Positions 47,762-61,215 are shown, counted from the stretch's first letter. The stretch: DNA of 64,000 nt from Stenopsyche tienmushanensis (GCA_008973525.1 WACJ01000121.1:372001-436000); one strand, 5' to 3'. Translations and numbers: made by a program. Notes: generated by a model from the sequence alone, not told the origin.

Positions 47762-47804
47762 ATGGCGTCATGCGAGGAACCGGCCTCCGAGGCGACCCCC
47801 ATAG
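47748..47804 (+). CDS. Upstream ORF overlapping the slowpoke start codon
   Basis: An ATG at 47748 opens an 18-codon frame (MSSGEWRHARNRPPRRPP) that stops at TAG 47802-47804, 40 bases past the slo ATG at 47762 and in a different frame. Ribosomes starting here would miss the slo start, so it could lower slo translation. Whether the transcript includes this ATG depends on the unmapped transcription start. Peptide function is not expected. Confidence 0.45.
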   Translation: MSSGEWRHARNRPPRRPP

Positions 47805-48070
47805 ACGACTGCCTCAAAGTGAGAAAATGGTGGTGCTTCCTCCTATCCTCCATATTCACCTTCCTGTGCGGGCTGGCGGTCGTGCTCATATGGCGGATCT
47901 GCGCCTTCATGTGCTGTCGCAAGGAACCCGAATTTTCACCAAATGACCCGAAGCAAAAAGAACAGAAGGCCGCCCGGGGGAAGCAGGAGTTCGAGGGCAC
48001 CTTCATGACCGAGGCCAAAGACTGGGCCGGCGAACTCATCTCTGGACAGACCACCACGGGACGGATTCTG
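47762..48070 (+). CDS. slo: Slowpoke BK potassium channel, first coding exon
   Basis: One exon of 103 codons starts MASCEEPASEATP and ends GQTTTGRIL at a splice donor CTG|GTAAAT. DDCLKVRKWWCFLLSSIFTF and the following hydrophobic run (GLAVVLIWRICAFMCC) are the S0 membrane segment unique to BK channels, at about residues 22-52. KEPEFSPNDPKQKEQKAARG and QEFEGTFMTEAKDWAGELIS are the cytoplasmic S0-S1 linker that binds beta subunits and magnesium-related surfaces. Slowpoke is the large-conductance, calcium- and voltage-gated potassium channel of neurons and muscle. The start is chosen at 47762 because an earlier in-frame codon is only GTG and because MAS begins the fly protein. The extracellular N terminus is short compared with the fly. 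S1 onward lies beyond the window. Confidence 0.95.
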
Positions 48071-48308
48071 GTAAATATCACACCCCCTCGAATCCCACGA
48101 CCCTGCGCGGGGAATTCCCCTCCGCTTTGTCTCGTGTCGTTCTTTCGTCTTTCAGGACATAAGGGGCATTCCCTAAATAACGTCGACGAAACTTCACCTC
48201 CTACTAAATAAATCTATGAAAGTAGTTTAGCGAAATAAAACAACATATAAAATCATTCACAACAGCAACAGCGTATTATTTCATAACGTAGCGACGTATA
48301 GCAATAGC

Positions 48309-48378
48309 GCGGGCGTGCGCCCGCGAGCTACGAGCCCGCGATAACTCTATTCGATCAATGAGATCAAATAGAGCGCGG
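48309..48378 (+). promoter_or_regulatory. Two adjacent hairpins just inside slo intron 1
   Basis: GCGGGC-GTGC-GCCCGC (48309-48324) is a perfect 6-bp stem. Next to it CCGCG (48336-48340), a 4-base bulge, then CTCTATTCGATC (48345-48356) pairs with GATCAAATAGAG (48362-48373) and CGCGG (48374-48378), giving 17 paired positions with one mismatch around a 5-base loop. It lies 240-310 bases past the exon 1 donor. Function is unknown. Confidence 0.5.
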
Positions 48379-49090
48379 AAATCCCCTCGAACCCGTTCAG
48401 CACCGACCCCGAAAAACAATCCGGCGATTATAAATACGCGCAGAAATTGATCCGCCTTCGTGCATGTCCGTCCACGTAATCGATGTACCTCTTTGAATTT
48501 TTAAACAGCCCGCGTCCAAAAATAGTCCAACGATGGATATTTCAACATTTTCGCTCTTTACGAATTTCAATAATAAAGAAAAGCGCGTTTTCCCACATAT
48601 TAACTCGTTATCTTATCCTCCGCGTGTATGGCGCTGTGAATACGCTCTTCTCGATCGATACGAGCGATACGTGAAATATAAGGGCAAAAATGTTCCATAA
48701 CGAATAATTTGCATTAAAATACGGCGCCACAATGGGGTTTGATTGGATTTTTTTTTCGTTTTCGGGAAAACGCTATTAATCATCCGCGAGTGGCTGTCAA
48801 ATAACAATCGGCGTAGCAAAGCTCCCGGAGCTTTCCGTACGAATTCGATTCGAATCGATCGGATCGTCTGCACGTACGCAGATTTAACGACGCTTTTTTC
48901 CCGCATCGAGTCTTTGTTTCGGCGGATCTTCCGCGTTGTTTTTTGCGTCGTTCGAGTGGAAAAATAATTACAGCCTCGCTTCCTTCAGGAGACGAAAATT
49001 TCTTTGTATTTCAGACCTTTAAGCACTCGTGTACATATTTAGACGGCGGAGCTTTTCGGCATGCGCATATCAAGTGGAGCTTTTTAGGGT

Positions 49091-49158
49091 GAAATTCGCC
49101 CCGAAATCATCCAGAATCGATATGTGACACGGGGCGAAATTTCGTCATCTCGATGACG
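49091..49158 (+). repeat. Inverted repeats in slo intron 1
   Basis: GAAATTCGCCCCG (49091-49103) pairs with CGGGGCGAAATTTC (49130-49143) apart from one extra T, with a 26-base loop. CGTCAT-CTCG-ATGACG (49143-49158) forms a second small hairpin directly after it. Confidence 0.4.
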
Positions 49159-52100
49159 AGCTTATATTTTGCAAATCAGCCCTGTTCTGCGTCTTTACAT
49201 CGAACGAATCTCAATTTAAACGCATTCCCGTGAGCGATTCAAATCGCGTGCCGAAAGCCGAATGCCTAAAATCACACACAAAAACACCAGTTATTATATC
49301 ATTTCGAACGCCAAATAAATTCGATCGAACTAGATGATAACAACATGATAACCAAATCGAATTTAAGCAGTGTTTAAAATTTGACCCAATTGAATCGAGC
49401 GGTTATTCGTTACGCCATTGGCAAATTTTGACCATTTTTACTATTTTTTAAATTTTTATTGGACGTATTAAATATTCAGCTATCCAGGACAGTAAATTCG
49501 AGCTGTAAAAAAGGATGAAATTCAGTCGTAATTTAAGATTTAAAGAAGACCGGCGCACATTCGATGCCGTAAATAACAGTCCGCGTCTACTCCCGCGTGG
49601 AATCGATTAACCCATTTCCTCCTGGATTTAATTTTTTAAATTTAAAATTCTTTTAAAATTCATTCAACGTCAATTTATTCACATTTCAAAATTAATTTCG
49701 ACGCATTAACTGTTAAAATTTTCAATCGAAACGTTGCTATCATCAAAATTGCGAATAAAAACGTAGCACGTTGTTGCCTTTTGGCACGCGTTTCACTCTC
49801 GTTTTTTGGCACTTATTTCTTTAATATGCAACAATTATTCAGACATCCCATAACAACAAAAAGCTGCTGAAATGCCAAAAACGAGTCCTAAGGCGAAGAC
49901 GTGAGAATCTTTCAGCCATGGATGCCAAGACATCCAGCCTCCGTCAATATATCATAAGTCTTCCAAGTGGATTTTAAATATTCATGCGATTCGATCTCGA
50001 CTCTTCTTTTTAAAAGCCGAATAGCACTCTTCCATTGAGCACACTATCCGAACACTATTTTTTGCGAGTCGTAAATATTTCACATGCTCGAAGAATATCC
50101 CCTGAAAAACATTAAAAAGCGATCAGGCACGTACAAAAAATTCGCACAAATCGATATTGAAATATCTCACATTGCAGCATCATTCGACATCGACGACGCA
50201 GGTAATGTCTTTTCAAACTATACAAATGATTCGCATATCGTCGTATGAAAATATCCAAAATCGAAAGGATCCAATTTCCACACGGAGATAAGAAGAAATT
50301 CGGAAAAATCAAGGCTCAACCGTGTAATTTGGCGCCATTAAGCAAACGAGCCGTGTAAAATTACCCGAGCAATTTTTTCAAAAATAGAACTTATGCTTCC
50401 TTAATAATTTCGCCTCAACGAAGCCCAGATTATCGATCAATATATTGATTGATTGTCTCAATCGTTGTTCGTTTTCGCACAATTATTTGGACGGAGGAAT
50501 GCTTTGCGGCTTTTATCGAGAGCTTTATTTGTATCCATCATAATGTATACATTAATTTCGAGCATTTCTTATATCAACAACTATATTTTAAACTATCTAA
50601 AATGAAATAATTTTCCGCCTGCGAACGATATTTTTTCATGATCCATTAATTATCTCCCGGATTGATCTTCGATCTGTATCGAGTCAAAAGATTTCGCACG
50701 AAATAGATCCAAAACAACCTTATAAATAATAAAATACCGTTTCAATCAGGATGCTTTTTTTGTGCTATCCATCTGATTAGTTTCTTCTTGTGATAATATT
50801 TATATTATTAGGCAAAACTCTTTTTCATCATTTTTTTTTTAAATATCTTGCAATGTAAAAATATTTCAAAGAAATCATTATTCTGATATATGAGCGCATT
50901 TATCTTTATAAGCTTTTTTTACACAGTAAATCGGTCGCAATAATGGGGAAAATGCGTTAAAATATCATGCAAATCGATTGTAAATTGTACGATGATGCAC
51001 CCTAAACGCTAATTTATTTGGTTTCACAATAAACTACGTTTAAATTTATTATTTAATTATTACCTTTTGATAAGTCCTTAAAAAAAATAAGCATCTTTTC
51101 CATATAAAGTGTTTCATTTTCCTCGTATTTTGCTTTTGAATCATTTTAATTTTCAAATTTAAGCATTTCTATATTTTCCTTAGTATTCTGAATGCTTCAA
51201 CTTAATAATACATCCCCGACTTACGAACAACTTATCTTATAAATTATCCATCCATTACTTTTTTGCAGCTCAATGATAAATGGTGTTGAAATACGTATGT
51301 TTTGATACAAACGTGGGATTACATTGTGATACATTTGAATCCGTTACTTTGCATATAAAGTAACTCAATTTATTGGTATTACAGCGTGGGTTTTTGACAT
51401 AATTTAAAAGGATCTGGGTTTTAGCAGTCCAAAAAAAGCATCGAAAGATTAACCAGTTATAAAACCGTTATGAATCAAAAAGATATCCAAATATTTCGAA
51501 TTATCGACGATTGAAATCAATTTAATGGAGTAGCCTTTTACGATCGTTTTTTGCTTGAATACACAATTCGTGTTGTTCAATGGTTGCCATAATTTTTCCA
51601 TCAAAGCTGATTACTATATTTTACGACACGGTGCAATTTTACTCATAGTTTTCCAGCGATTAATCACGATCAATCATCCGAGACCGATAAGCAAACATTG
51701 GATATGTAGTGATTTTTATCGCACCTTTTAAGGCTCGATTATATCAGGTTATTATGAATTTCGACAATGTATTGCGAAAAAATATATTCAACACATCAAT
51801 CCATGGGAAAAAATATTTACAATATATAGAGACAATATTTATTTTAATGCATTTTGATTTTTCATCTCTACAAGATTTTCCATGATAATTTTCACATATT
51901 GCATCAACTCTTCATTGTCAGTAAAATGCTATTAAAAAGTCTTCCATCAAGCTGTTATTCTGTACGTTTTTCGTTATGATTGCTGGAGTACCATTTGGCA
52001 AAGAAAGCATTCTGTCTACGTTTATTGCTATCCAGATTTTTATAAATGCTTTACTGTTTGCAGTGCTATTTATAATAATTTATTGAGTGTTCATATATCT

Positions 52101-52367
52101 AATATCGATGTGAAATATTTGCATATCAAGCACCAAATTCATAAGAATATCAGCACACCAAAGCGTATCCACGTTATCCATGCGAAAATAAACGTCTTTC
52201 GCCGTTATAAGATCAACGATCTACTTAAATACGAATGATTCACAATTTAAAATACATACAGAGACAGCTTATATCTCGATATATTTAGGATCATGATCTG
52301 AAGAGGAGCATATGGAAGCGTAAAATGACAAACCGCAATTTGGCGTATGAGTCCTCGCAGCGTTGGG

Positions 52368-52420
52368 CCGCGAGCTTCCGAAAGCTTCCGCGAGCTTCTG
52401 AGAGCTTCCGAGAAGCTTTC
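52368..52420 (+). repeat. Short degenerate tandem repeat
   Basis: About five units of the form GCGAGCTTCCGA / GAGCTTCTGA occur in tandem. It explains the Ser/Arg-rich open frame on the minus strand here, which is not taken as a gene. Confidence 0.6.
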
Positions 52421-55077
52421 ATTCATCATGTTATGTAAACGAGGATGATGATAATGATGATGTATATATTTCGCCTAATATACGGCGCATTTTCCACCTT
52501 ACACTTATAATAAGCTTTGTGTGTAAACAACCGGGAATTATGTTCTACGTATAATGGAATTATTGAAGCCATACCACATGTAAGGTCTCATCATTCCTAG
52601 TCTACTTTTTGCCATCGCAAACTAGAGGCTTTTACAGAGCCAATTGTATTGAGGCTCTGTAAAATATTTCATAACGATCAATAACATTCTGAGGACCGGC
52701 GATACTTATGCACCATTTGGTATGCAGTCGGTTGACTGCGATTAGTTATGCGCATTATTATCCTGTCCTAAATTTATTATATGAAACTAGCATAGCAATC
52801 GCATTTGAGTGTTAGATGAATTCAAATTGGTGGGAAAATGCAATTATGCATTGCGAAGATGAATTATATGCCACCATCGTACGGTTTTGCAATGAAACTT
52901 AATTGCTTGGAAAGCCCGTTTCTTGCTTGCGATACTTCGATCTCTATCGTTGATAAACCTACGGAACCTGCGCTTACAAAACGATCAAATATTCAGAATT
53001 TTGAAATGATTTCTCAAATAAAAAATCAATAATGTATCACAACTAAAGCAATCAAACCGTTAGAGGATCCGCTCTGAAAGCGTAGGAAGCGAATTCGTAC
53101 AATACTTCAAAAATATTCGTAATTATTTAACAATGCAAAACGATCATAATCACATCTAAACGTCGATATAAATATTAATTTCAGAAAAATATGCAACAAT
53201 AATAGCGCCAATAACACGGTGTCATATATATAGGACAATGGGCATATCTGGGATAATGTATTTAAATAATGATTGAATTTATTGAATATACCTACTGTTT
53301 ATCAATGAATTCTTGTTATTTTTGTAAAATTTAATTATTAATCTAATCATCATATCGATGCAATAATCATTTCGAATGGATGAATTTAATTCCCACGAGT
53401 GTGACTTAATTTTTGCATCATCGTCGTAAAAAATCCCAATTTGGAGTTGGATCTTTGATCGATATCATTTGATTCATTTGAATTTTTAACGACGCTTGGC
53501 ATATTGAATTGTGTCTCGTGAGTCACGGATCGTGAAACACATGTGAAAAAATGCCGAATATATGCGCCAATTGTTTGTGAAATGACAAAAAACACTGTAT
53601 TATTAGATCCTGGATCAGATTTTTCCCGTTGTGTTGCTATTGATTTAATCGACTGTCTGCATTTTATTTGTCCAAAAATAGACGATGCATAATGGTGCAG
53701 GTCTACTGGTCAAGAACTCCATTCGCTATTTTTAAACGGCAGGTTAATTTGGATACATGTCGTACTGGTTATCTTTATGCAAGAACTATCATAACTTTTT
53801 GAATTATTCAAATCACTGACTATAGATCATTGATATTCAATCTATGGACATATGTGTCCTATTTTCTTTGTACATAATTAATGGTACGCTTGTGAAATAT
53901 TAATATAATAGCAAACGTGCAACACGTGAACTAACTGGCGAATCAAACCTGTATGATTTGTCTGAGCGATTTTGCTATTTATTTATCATTTGGGAACTCA
54001 ATCATTTTATTGTTATTTTTAAAGCACAGCCGACGATTCCAGGAATGATCAATGGATCCAGAATCATTTATTTGCTTAGCGCTCATCATCATTACGGTCC
54101 GATCCAGAATTATACGTGCGGATAAATGCCGCGAAAAACCACAATTGATTGTTGTTTCAATACAAGAAAAAATAGTTGTTTTTATCTAGAAACCGCTTGT
54201 TTATACCCAACACTAAATTAATCCGTTACATCGAATGTGGCTTCATCAAGGCGACTTTAAAATATAACAGCGAGGCCCCATGTAACGCGAATTTGTTTTC
54301 AGCCATTCATAAAGTCGGCAAATTAAGATTTATTGCCATACAAGAACGTATAGCTCGGTGTAAGTTGATCCCGGACCAAATTAGGGTTGTTCTACGTCAA
54401 TTTTTCCCGGACTAATGGGAAAGCCTAATGGAATGACATGGATCAAACAAGGGTACCCGAAAAACCACTCATCGAAAATATTTCACGACCCCATTTCTCG
54501 GAATGTGTTCAACAAAAACAGAAACACTGTGCACTATCACAAACACAAAAATAATATCATAAACAGCCCAAAATAACATTCTGGAACATAATTCAATTTT
54601 CGCATATGAAAAAAGCACATTTGAGAAGCTTAGGCGACGAAAAATCAATGCTCGAAACGGACGCACAAAACTCATATGGAACCATATTACATTACATTGA
54701 ATACAATCCGATTTATCTATGTATAATAAATATTTATTTTAATTACAACAATGCGTCGTTTGTCCACTTTTGGCGTTTCCGTGAGAATAATAAATCATCA
54801 ATATTGATTATGATCAGAATGTAACACTCCATAAATAAACTATTTTAACCATCAAACCGCAGCAGCTAAAATAGCATTTCATCTTTAAATTCAATGGAAA
54901 TGAATCATTTGATTGTCGCTTGTGTTTCCGTGGGAACATGTCATCGATCATCGATCTCTCACAGTCAGGGTGCCTGTATTATATTTTGGTTACTATAACT
55001 CGACAGTTAGAACGAACAATCGGACAATGAGAGATAATTGGTCCGAAAACCAGGATGAATTTTTCGAATAAAATATC

Positions 55078-55710
55078 CAAGGCTTCGAACCGTTATTTTT
55101 TATATTTCGGTTTTCGTTCCGATTTAGTTCCAGATGTTATTCAATGTATCATTTTCTATTTCTACTTCTACGTAGAAGTAATGAGTTTACAATTTATTTA
55201 TAGAAATTTCTTTCCAAAAGTATTTACAATAGAATTTTAGAGGTATCATGTAAGTAACAAATTTAATATAAAAAATAATTAAAACTAGAAGTATATTATA
55301 TTATAATTTATGAAACGAAAGGATATTGACTTGGCGCTTATTGGCTGAAAGTTTGGAAGTTCCAGCTAGAGTCAACACTAGGAAACAAATTGAAATCTGG
55401 GAGTCTCAGTCTAGGTAAATTGCAAATAGATAGGAAGAGATAAGTTAAACAAAATACATAATAATGACTTAAGTTTACTAACTAGAATTTGGCTTGATAA
55501 CAATATTATCAGAAGTATTGGTTCAACAGGACAATTAACAGGATGAACAAAAAATAAAGATTAGGATATTATCAGATTAATACAATCAAATAAATTCTGC
55601 ATAGTAATAATGAGAGTCACATATTTTATCAACACAAAAATCAACCAAATTCATTTTAAAAAAAATAGTTATTTAACCGGTTTTCGGTTCAGTTTCGGTT
55701 CGAAGCCCTG
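55078..55710 (+). mobile_element. hAT-like miniature element family D, copy 1
   Basis: The left end CAAGGCTTCGAACCG and the right end CGGTTCGAAGCCCTG are inverted repeats, followed inward by TTTCGGTTTTCG-type blocks at both ends. The 8-base flanks AAAATATC and AAAATCAT are similar, not identical. It shares TATTATATTATAAT and TTCTACGTAG...TTTACAATTTATTTAT with 60551-61215. No transposase frame is present. Confidence 0.65.
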
Positions 55711-56299
55711 AAAATCATTCTTCGGTCCTCTTCATTCAATTAAGTAAAGTATTTGTCAAATACACAGTTGATTATATGATTTTGAGATGCTCCCACATAA
55801 CCGGTTTGTAAAACCGCAATGTTGTTATAAGATTTTAACGATTAACCTGTTAAAGGTCGCAAGCAAATAATACCACTCTTCAAATTGCGCTACTAATTTG
55901 AGCAAATATGCCGAATAAATTCGAATCATACATTTATTGTCGTTGATTAAAACGACGTAAATTCGACCAGTTTTGTGTGCACAACAAATTATAAAATTAT
56001 GAATAAAACACCTTTCAAAGGTCAAGTTCAATTGGTGGATCTGCGAGATGATCTAATCAATCGACTCATTTGGAGGATGCATTTCATTTTATTGCTCTAT
56101 TATTTTTTGATTTAACGATATTACTCTCTCATTTTGTATATTATGTATGGTGGAAAATTTATCTCCCCATTTTATTTGTTGCCATAAAGTTGCCAAAAAA
56201 ATTCCAATAATATTTTTGTTTGAAGTTTTGAAATAAAATAAGCTTTCTATAAATATGGAATATTTAATGAATTGAGCATTTCCAGATACGCATCCATCG

Positions 56300-56450
56300 T
56301 AAGTTTTTTCTTTAAAAATTCATACTCCCCGAAGAGTTGTGTCCAACGTGACTTGGAAATGAAATCGGGAAAAGTTTAATGTCTTGGCAGAACTTGAACC
56401 TGCGTCCCTTGTAACTTCAGAGAAACAGGGTCGAGTAGCCCAACAAAAAA
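56300..56450 (-). repeat. tRNA-derived SINE-like copy
   Basis: On the minus strand GTTGGGCTACTCGACCCTG is followed about 35 bases later by GCAGGTTCAAGTTCTGCC, matching the polymerase III B box (GGTTCAANNCC) in a tRNA-like 3' arm. The tail runs into an A/T-rich end (TTTTTAAAGAAAAAAC). The 5' half does not fold as a full tRNA, so a SINE is preferred over a tRNA gene. Confidence 0.4.
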
Positions 56451-56769
56451 TGGCTGAAATCGAACTTTTCGCATTATTTTGTTTGAAATTTGAAACAAGA
56501 ATATTTATAGGATGTTTATGCAATGTGTTATGTACCAATTTTTGTCATTCACATATTTTGAATTAATACTATTTGCATTCGATTTTTTTTTTCGTTTTGT
56601 TTGTAATAAAGTAGTTGAATGTAAAAGACAAAAACTTTGAAAACGCTTATTATTTCGAAGACCTGAAGGTGCTGCATTTTCTTGAAGTATTAGAAAGAAG
56701 TACCTTTGTATAATTTTCAGTCGACTATTATTATATCATTGTACATACTTCTGAAGTACGTCTCTACTT

Positions 56770-57442
56770 TGTTGGTTTAAAAAAAAAAATTATTCATGTA
56801 TCGGAAAGAACCAATGTTTAAGAATACGTTCAGTAAATTTCAAGTCGATATTATTTAAATTCGCAAGGTTATAGGCCGACAAGAAGAGGAGAGACATTAA
56901 ACGCGTTTTTCTCGAAACTACTTTTTTCAAGCTTATGGAAGTGCTCCCACACACTCTAGATAAGCATTCTTTACCCAATTTAACATACACATGTATAATA
57001 AACGTCTTCATCGTATAGACTACAATTATTGAAAAATATTTAACCGCTTTTTTTAAATGAACAAAAAATTACAAAAAAAGTTGGCAAAAACACACATTTT
57101 TCTTCAATCGCTCACTATTTTTTTATTTTCCAATAATTCTTTTTAATTTTAATCTAAGCTATACATAATATTATAGAAAGTAAAAATATGTTTAATTTTT
57201 TTGCTGCAAATTATCTGTTCAGGACTCCATGGTGAAGAATGTCATCGCTCGCCCACCGTCATACGTGGCTTCCCCCACTCCCACTACCATACTTTGTCAA
57301 ACTTTAAAATATATTTTTATGTTCAATAAATATCGCCTAGTCAACACACTAATTATCAACATTCTATATTTAATACACTTCGTTTAAAAAAATGTTAAAA
57401 AGTCGATCACTTTTAGGCCCAACGAGGTAGAAATGTTCCTTA
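56770..57442 (+). repeat. Interspersed repeat family B, copy 3 (in slo intron 1)
   Basis: It has the same order of blocks as 18240-18926: AAAGAACCAATGTTTAAGAA, AAACGCGTTTTTCTCGAAAC, TAGACTACAATTATT, AGCTATACATAATATTATAG, TTTTTTTGCTGCAAAT and TCCATGGTGAAGAATGTCAT. It has a small extra segment near 57370-57400 and lacks the GACTTAGGACTT doublet. Confidence 0.8.
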
Positions 57443-60400
57443 ATCTGGATTCTGGACAATCATTAATTGTCCAGAGCAGTTTATTCCATCTGAATCCAAT
57501 TTGACACTCACACAGAATGAAACCTTAGATGATCTAATTACTTAAAATTTTGCAGTCAACTTCACGAGCTTCAAAACAACGACTTATTTTGAACTAAACC
57601 GAAATTATACTCAATATCTCTAGTAGATTTTGGACGGTCTGGTCTTTTCCTGTCTTTCAAAGTCCCAGTCTCCTCTCTTATTCTTCTATCTTCACTTATT
57701 TTAAGCAATACCCCTCATTTTAAAGCATTCATTTCATAGTGCAATCATTCTGATATTGCCATTTTAAATATTAAAAAAATAAGTTTTGTGCAATTTATAT
57801 AATCTTTGTATAAGCAGGTAGTGAGAATGACTCTCTAGATTCTTTATTTTTTTCTTAAATTTGTATCAACATTCAAGTGCACATTATGATATATTGTTAA
57901 GTAGACGGTTTCTAGCATTGAAAATAAGGCAAAATAAATTATTTGCAACTATTAATTGTAATGTTTTTACACAAAACTTTATTTATATTATCTATATTGC
58001 CTCATACAGAGTGTGTTGCAGCCTGAATACATGATGCTTTTTTAGTCAAATTTTAACTGAAAAGTTTGTATATTTATAACTTCTTTGGAATTAATTTTAA
58101 TCGACAGACCATATGTATCATTTTTGTATCTTTACCACACCATATCTTATTTTTTTGCACTATGGTTTTAGAAATATAAGCTTCTTGAAATAGCGTTTAT
58201 CATTTGTGCCCCACATCTTTTGAACCAAGTAATTGCCCCATTATTTTAAACAAAAAACAGGAAATGCGCGCCAATTAAAATATATTTATATTAAAAATGT
58301 TGTCTTTTATCTATAAACAAACATGTTTTTGCCATGTTTTATGGATCATGACGGCTTGTGTGGTTGACCTCTGATTCAGACAATACTTATAATATTAGAA
58401 GTTTTATTTTTAAATCGCAATGTTCTCCGAATATACAATGCACATATAAAATGCCGTTTGAAATGTTTGCTTGAGCAAAAGCGATCCGGATGTTTGAATT
58501 AAATACATTTTTACATCAAACTCAATTAAAATAAGATGGAATTCTGCCATTTTTCATCGAATCAATGCTAACATTTTTGATCGGGACATATTTGAAATGC
58601 AACTCTAAATCAAAATTCCAATCAAATTCCCACGTTTGATCAACCCTGAAGCGATTTAATTAAACTATTCAAACGAGCATTTATGGCGAATCTAGGAGCT
58701 AAGTCCTACACGTGCTCCCGAAAGTACGTTTTCCTAGATTTATCGAGGAAATAGACATAAACTTTGCCAATTTAGCGTTTATCGCCGAGATTCGAGGAGC
58801 AGTTAGAGCCGACCAAAACAGTCTTAATTTTTTTTATGAGTCCATAATCTCATAACCACGTGAAGATACCCGTTGAACAAGAGCGTATTTAGAGACGACC
58901 GTGCGACAATCTATTTCTAGAACTCTCCCGACGCTGATACTCCGGGAGCTTCCGACATAGTGTCCCACACAAACCGGCACAATAAATAAATAAACCCAAT
59001 GCCCGATATAAAGCTCACACTTCTTTGATGATATCATACGGTCGACCATTCTTACGTATAGCAATCGACAAATCGTTACATTTACGATGCAAATAAACCC
59101 CAATCATAATTTCGTAAGCGATTCGCTCAAAAATATGAAGCTTTGGGGGATTATATTATTTTTTCGTTAATGGCCGTAAAGTTATTGAACTCGTCGCCCG
59201 ATCGAGTCGCGTCGGTTAAATTCGTAAATCTTCGTATTTCGATTCGATTAAATACTTCGTATTAAAATTGAATTTACTAATTGTTCCATTTATAAATTAA
59301 TCATATAATCCAGGGATTTTAAAGCATATTTTTTACATCCATAATCAATATAAATCCATTAAAATATCTAATAAACATACAAAAATAAAAACATAACCTC
59401 AAATTTTACACATAAATATACAAACACAATAGCGTGTTTATGTTAAATATGCTAATTAATATTCATTGGCATATCAATGTGCTCAATATTTACGATAGTA
59501 TTTGTTTGTTTAAATAGCCATAATAGATTTATACAATCAAAATTTGCCAGCCCAACAACGATCGACGTTTGACAGTTCTATTAATAGCAAACGCGTGGAC
59601 GTCGGCTGGATTACGTTTTTAAATAAAGTTTGAAATACGAACGTAACAAAAAATATGATGGCCATAACGCGTGCATTCGGGACGTCGAAGCAAAAAAATA
59701 ATGATAAGGCACGCCGTTGCGAAATTTTATTTTTATGCGATGATTAAATTTTTAAATGCATGTTTTCAACTGTGGACATAAAAACGTCCACTTTATAGCG
59801 CATCGAAGGAAGACTTTAACCTTTCGCACGTTAAAAATCTTAAATAACATCTATTTCGCCTCGTCGTGATATCCCAGCTGTCACGTTTGTGTTTCCCCCG
59901 GTCATTACTATGGGAGAGTAGAAATTTACGTAAAATGAAATAAGAGTAAAAATAGTATGACACGAAGATTAAGCGCTCATAGCGCTGCCAATATACGTCA
60001 CGAGGCACTTTTTAAAACCCATCTAAATCGTATCATTCTGTCGAATTGCCGATAAATCATCTCATGATACGGTGATCCCGCGCTTATCGCGGGGATGCGT
60101 TGCAGCGTTGAACGAAACAGATTAAGGTGAGGCCATCTTAACACGTGAACGATGGGGATAAGTGAAATAAAACAGAGAAAAAGAAATATTTTCATAGTTT
60201 TATTGTTGTATTTTGTACAACATGTGTTCCTAATATTGATTTTTATTCATGAAACATTCATGAAAAAATATATATCTAGCTTTGGAAGGTTCTTCCACAT
60301 GTTTTTGTGAAGAAGTCATCTAGCGTTATTTACCTTTTCCTATTTCGTCCAGCAATCGATAGCAAGACATCGCATCAATGACTTTGCCTTGCCTTCGATC

Positions 60401-60550
60401 TTCTATCAAAATTTAAATAATTTTGTATAAACTAATCTATAATTTCCGTTATATTGACTAAACCTTTTTTTTTTTAGAAAATCCATTGAAGTTGCTTTTG
60501 CTCGTAATCTACTTTTTGTTCTACTAATTCTTTAAAATTGTAGCTGGAAT

Positions 60551-61215
60551 TTGGGCTTCGAACCGTTATTATTTTATTTCGGTTTTCATTTCGGTTTAGT
60601 TTCAAAAATGTATATCTGTTTAGGTAAGGTTTTCATTCCAGGAAAAATACTGGATATTTTCGGCTTTCAGTTCAACTCTGAGTGATTCAATTTTGAATAT
60701 TTTAAATGTTTTTATTTGTATTAAAATCCTATTCTCTAGCATATTTTAAAACATCTTCTTCCTTCTTTTATAAGCATTCTGCGTGAACAATTTTTTTTGA
60801 GATGGCTTTTAGCAATCACTTTTAAGAGGACCATTACCAGCCATTTTAACATGGTTTTTCATGGCTTATATATGTTTTTAAAAATGTGGTCGCCAGCCAC
60901 ATCTCCTGTAGGATTCGAACCCAAGATAATACAGATGCCATTGTCGAATTTGCTCCCTTTAATTTATTGATGAATTTTACTTCTACGTAGGGGTTATGAA
61001 TTTACAATTTATTTATATAAAAATCTTTTTAGAAAGTCTTTTTAGACAAATATAATATAAATAAAAGGTATAATGTTCAGAGCTATAAGTATATTATATT
61101 ATAATGTAACAAACAAACAAAATCAACTAAAACTTCTTTTTAGTAAAACGTATATCGAACCGAAAAAACCGATATTTCCGAACAGGCTCAGTTTCGGTTT
61201 TCGTTCCGGCAAAGC
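60551..61215 (+). mobile_element. hAT-like miniature element family D, copy 2
   Basis: It begins GGGCTTCGAACCGTTATT and carries TTTCGGTTTTC blocks near both ends. It shares CTACGTAG...TTTACAATTTATTTAT and AAGTATATTATATTATAAT with copy 1. About 300 bases in the middle, including the SINE-like piece at 60880-60965, are not in copy 1 and look like a later insertion. Confidence 0.55.
60880..60965 (-). repeat. tRNA-like B-box sequence, possible SINE piece
   Basis: On the minus strand TTGGGTTCGAATCCTACAGG contains a perfect B box (GGTTCGAATCC). No complete cloverleaf or clear A box precedes it, and it lies within a transposon copy, so it is a SINE fragment and not a tRNA gene. Confidence 0.35.

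Noticed and set aside
47713..48081. 122-codon minus-strand frame opposite slo exon 1
   Set aside because: It is a shadow of the slo coding exon, which matches BK channel sequence on the plus strand.
60880..60965. tRNA gene suggested by a perfect B box
   Set aside because: No paired acceptor stem or convincing A box could be formed, and the sequence lies inside a miniature element copy.
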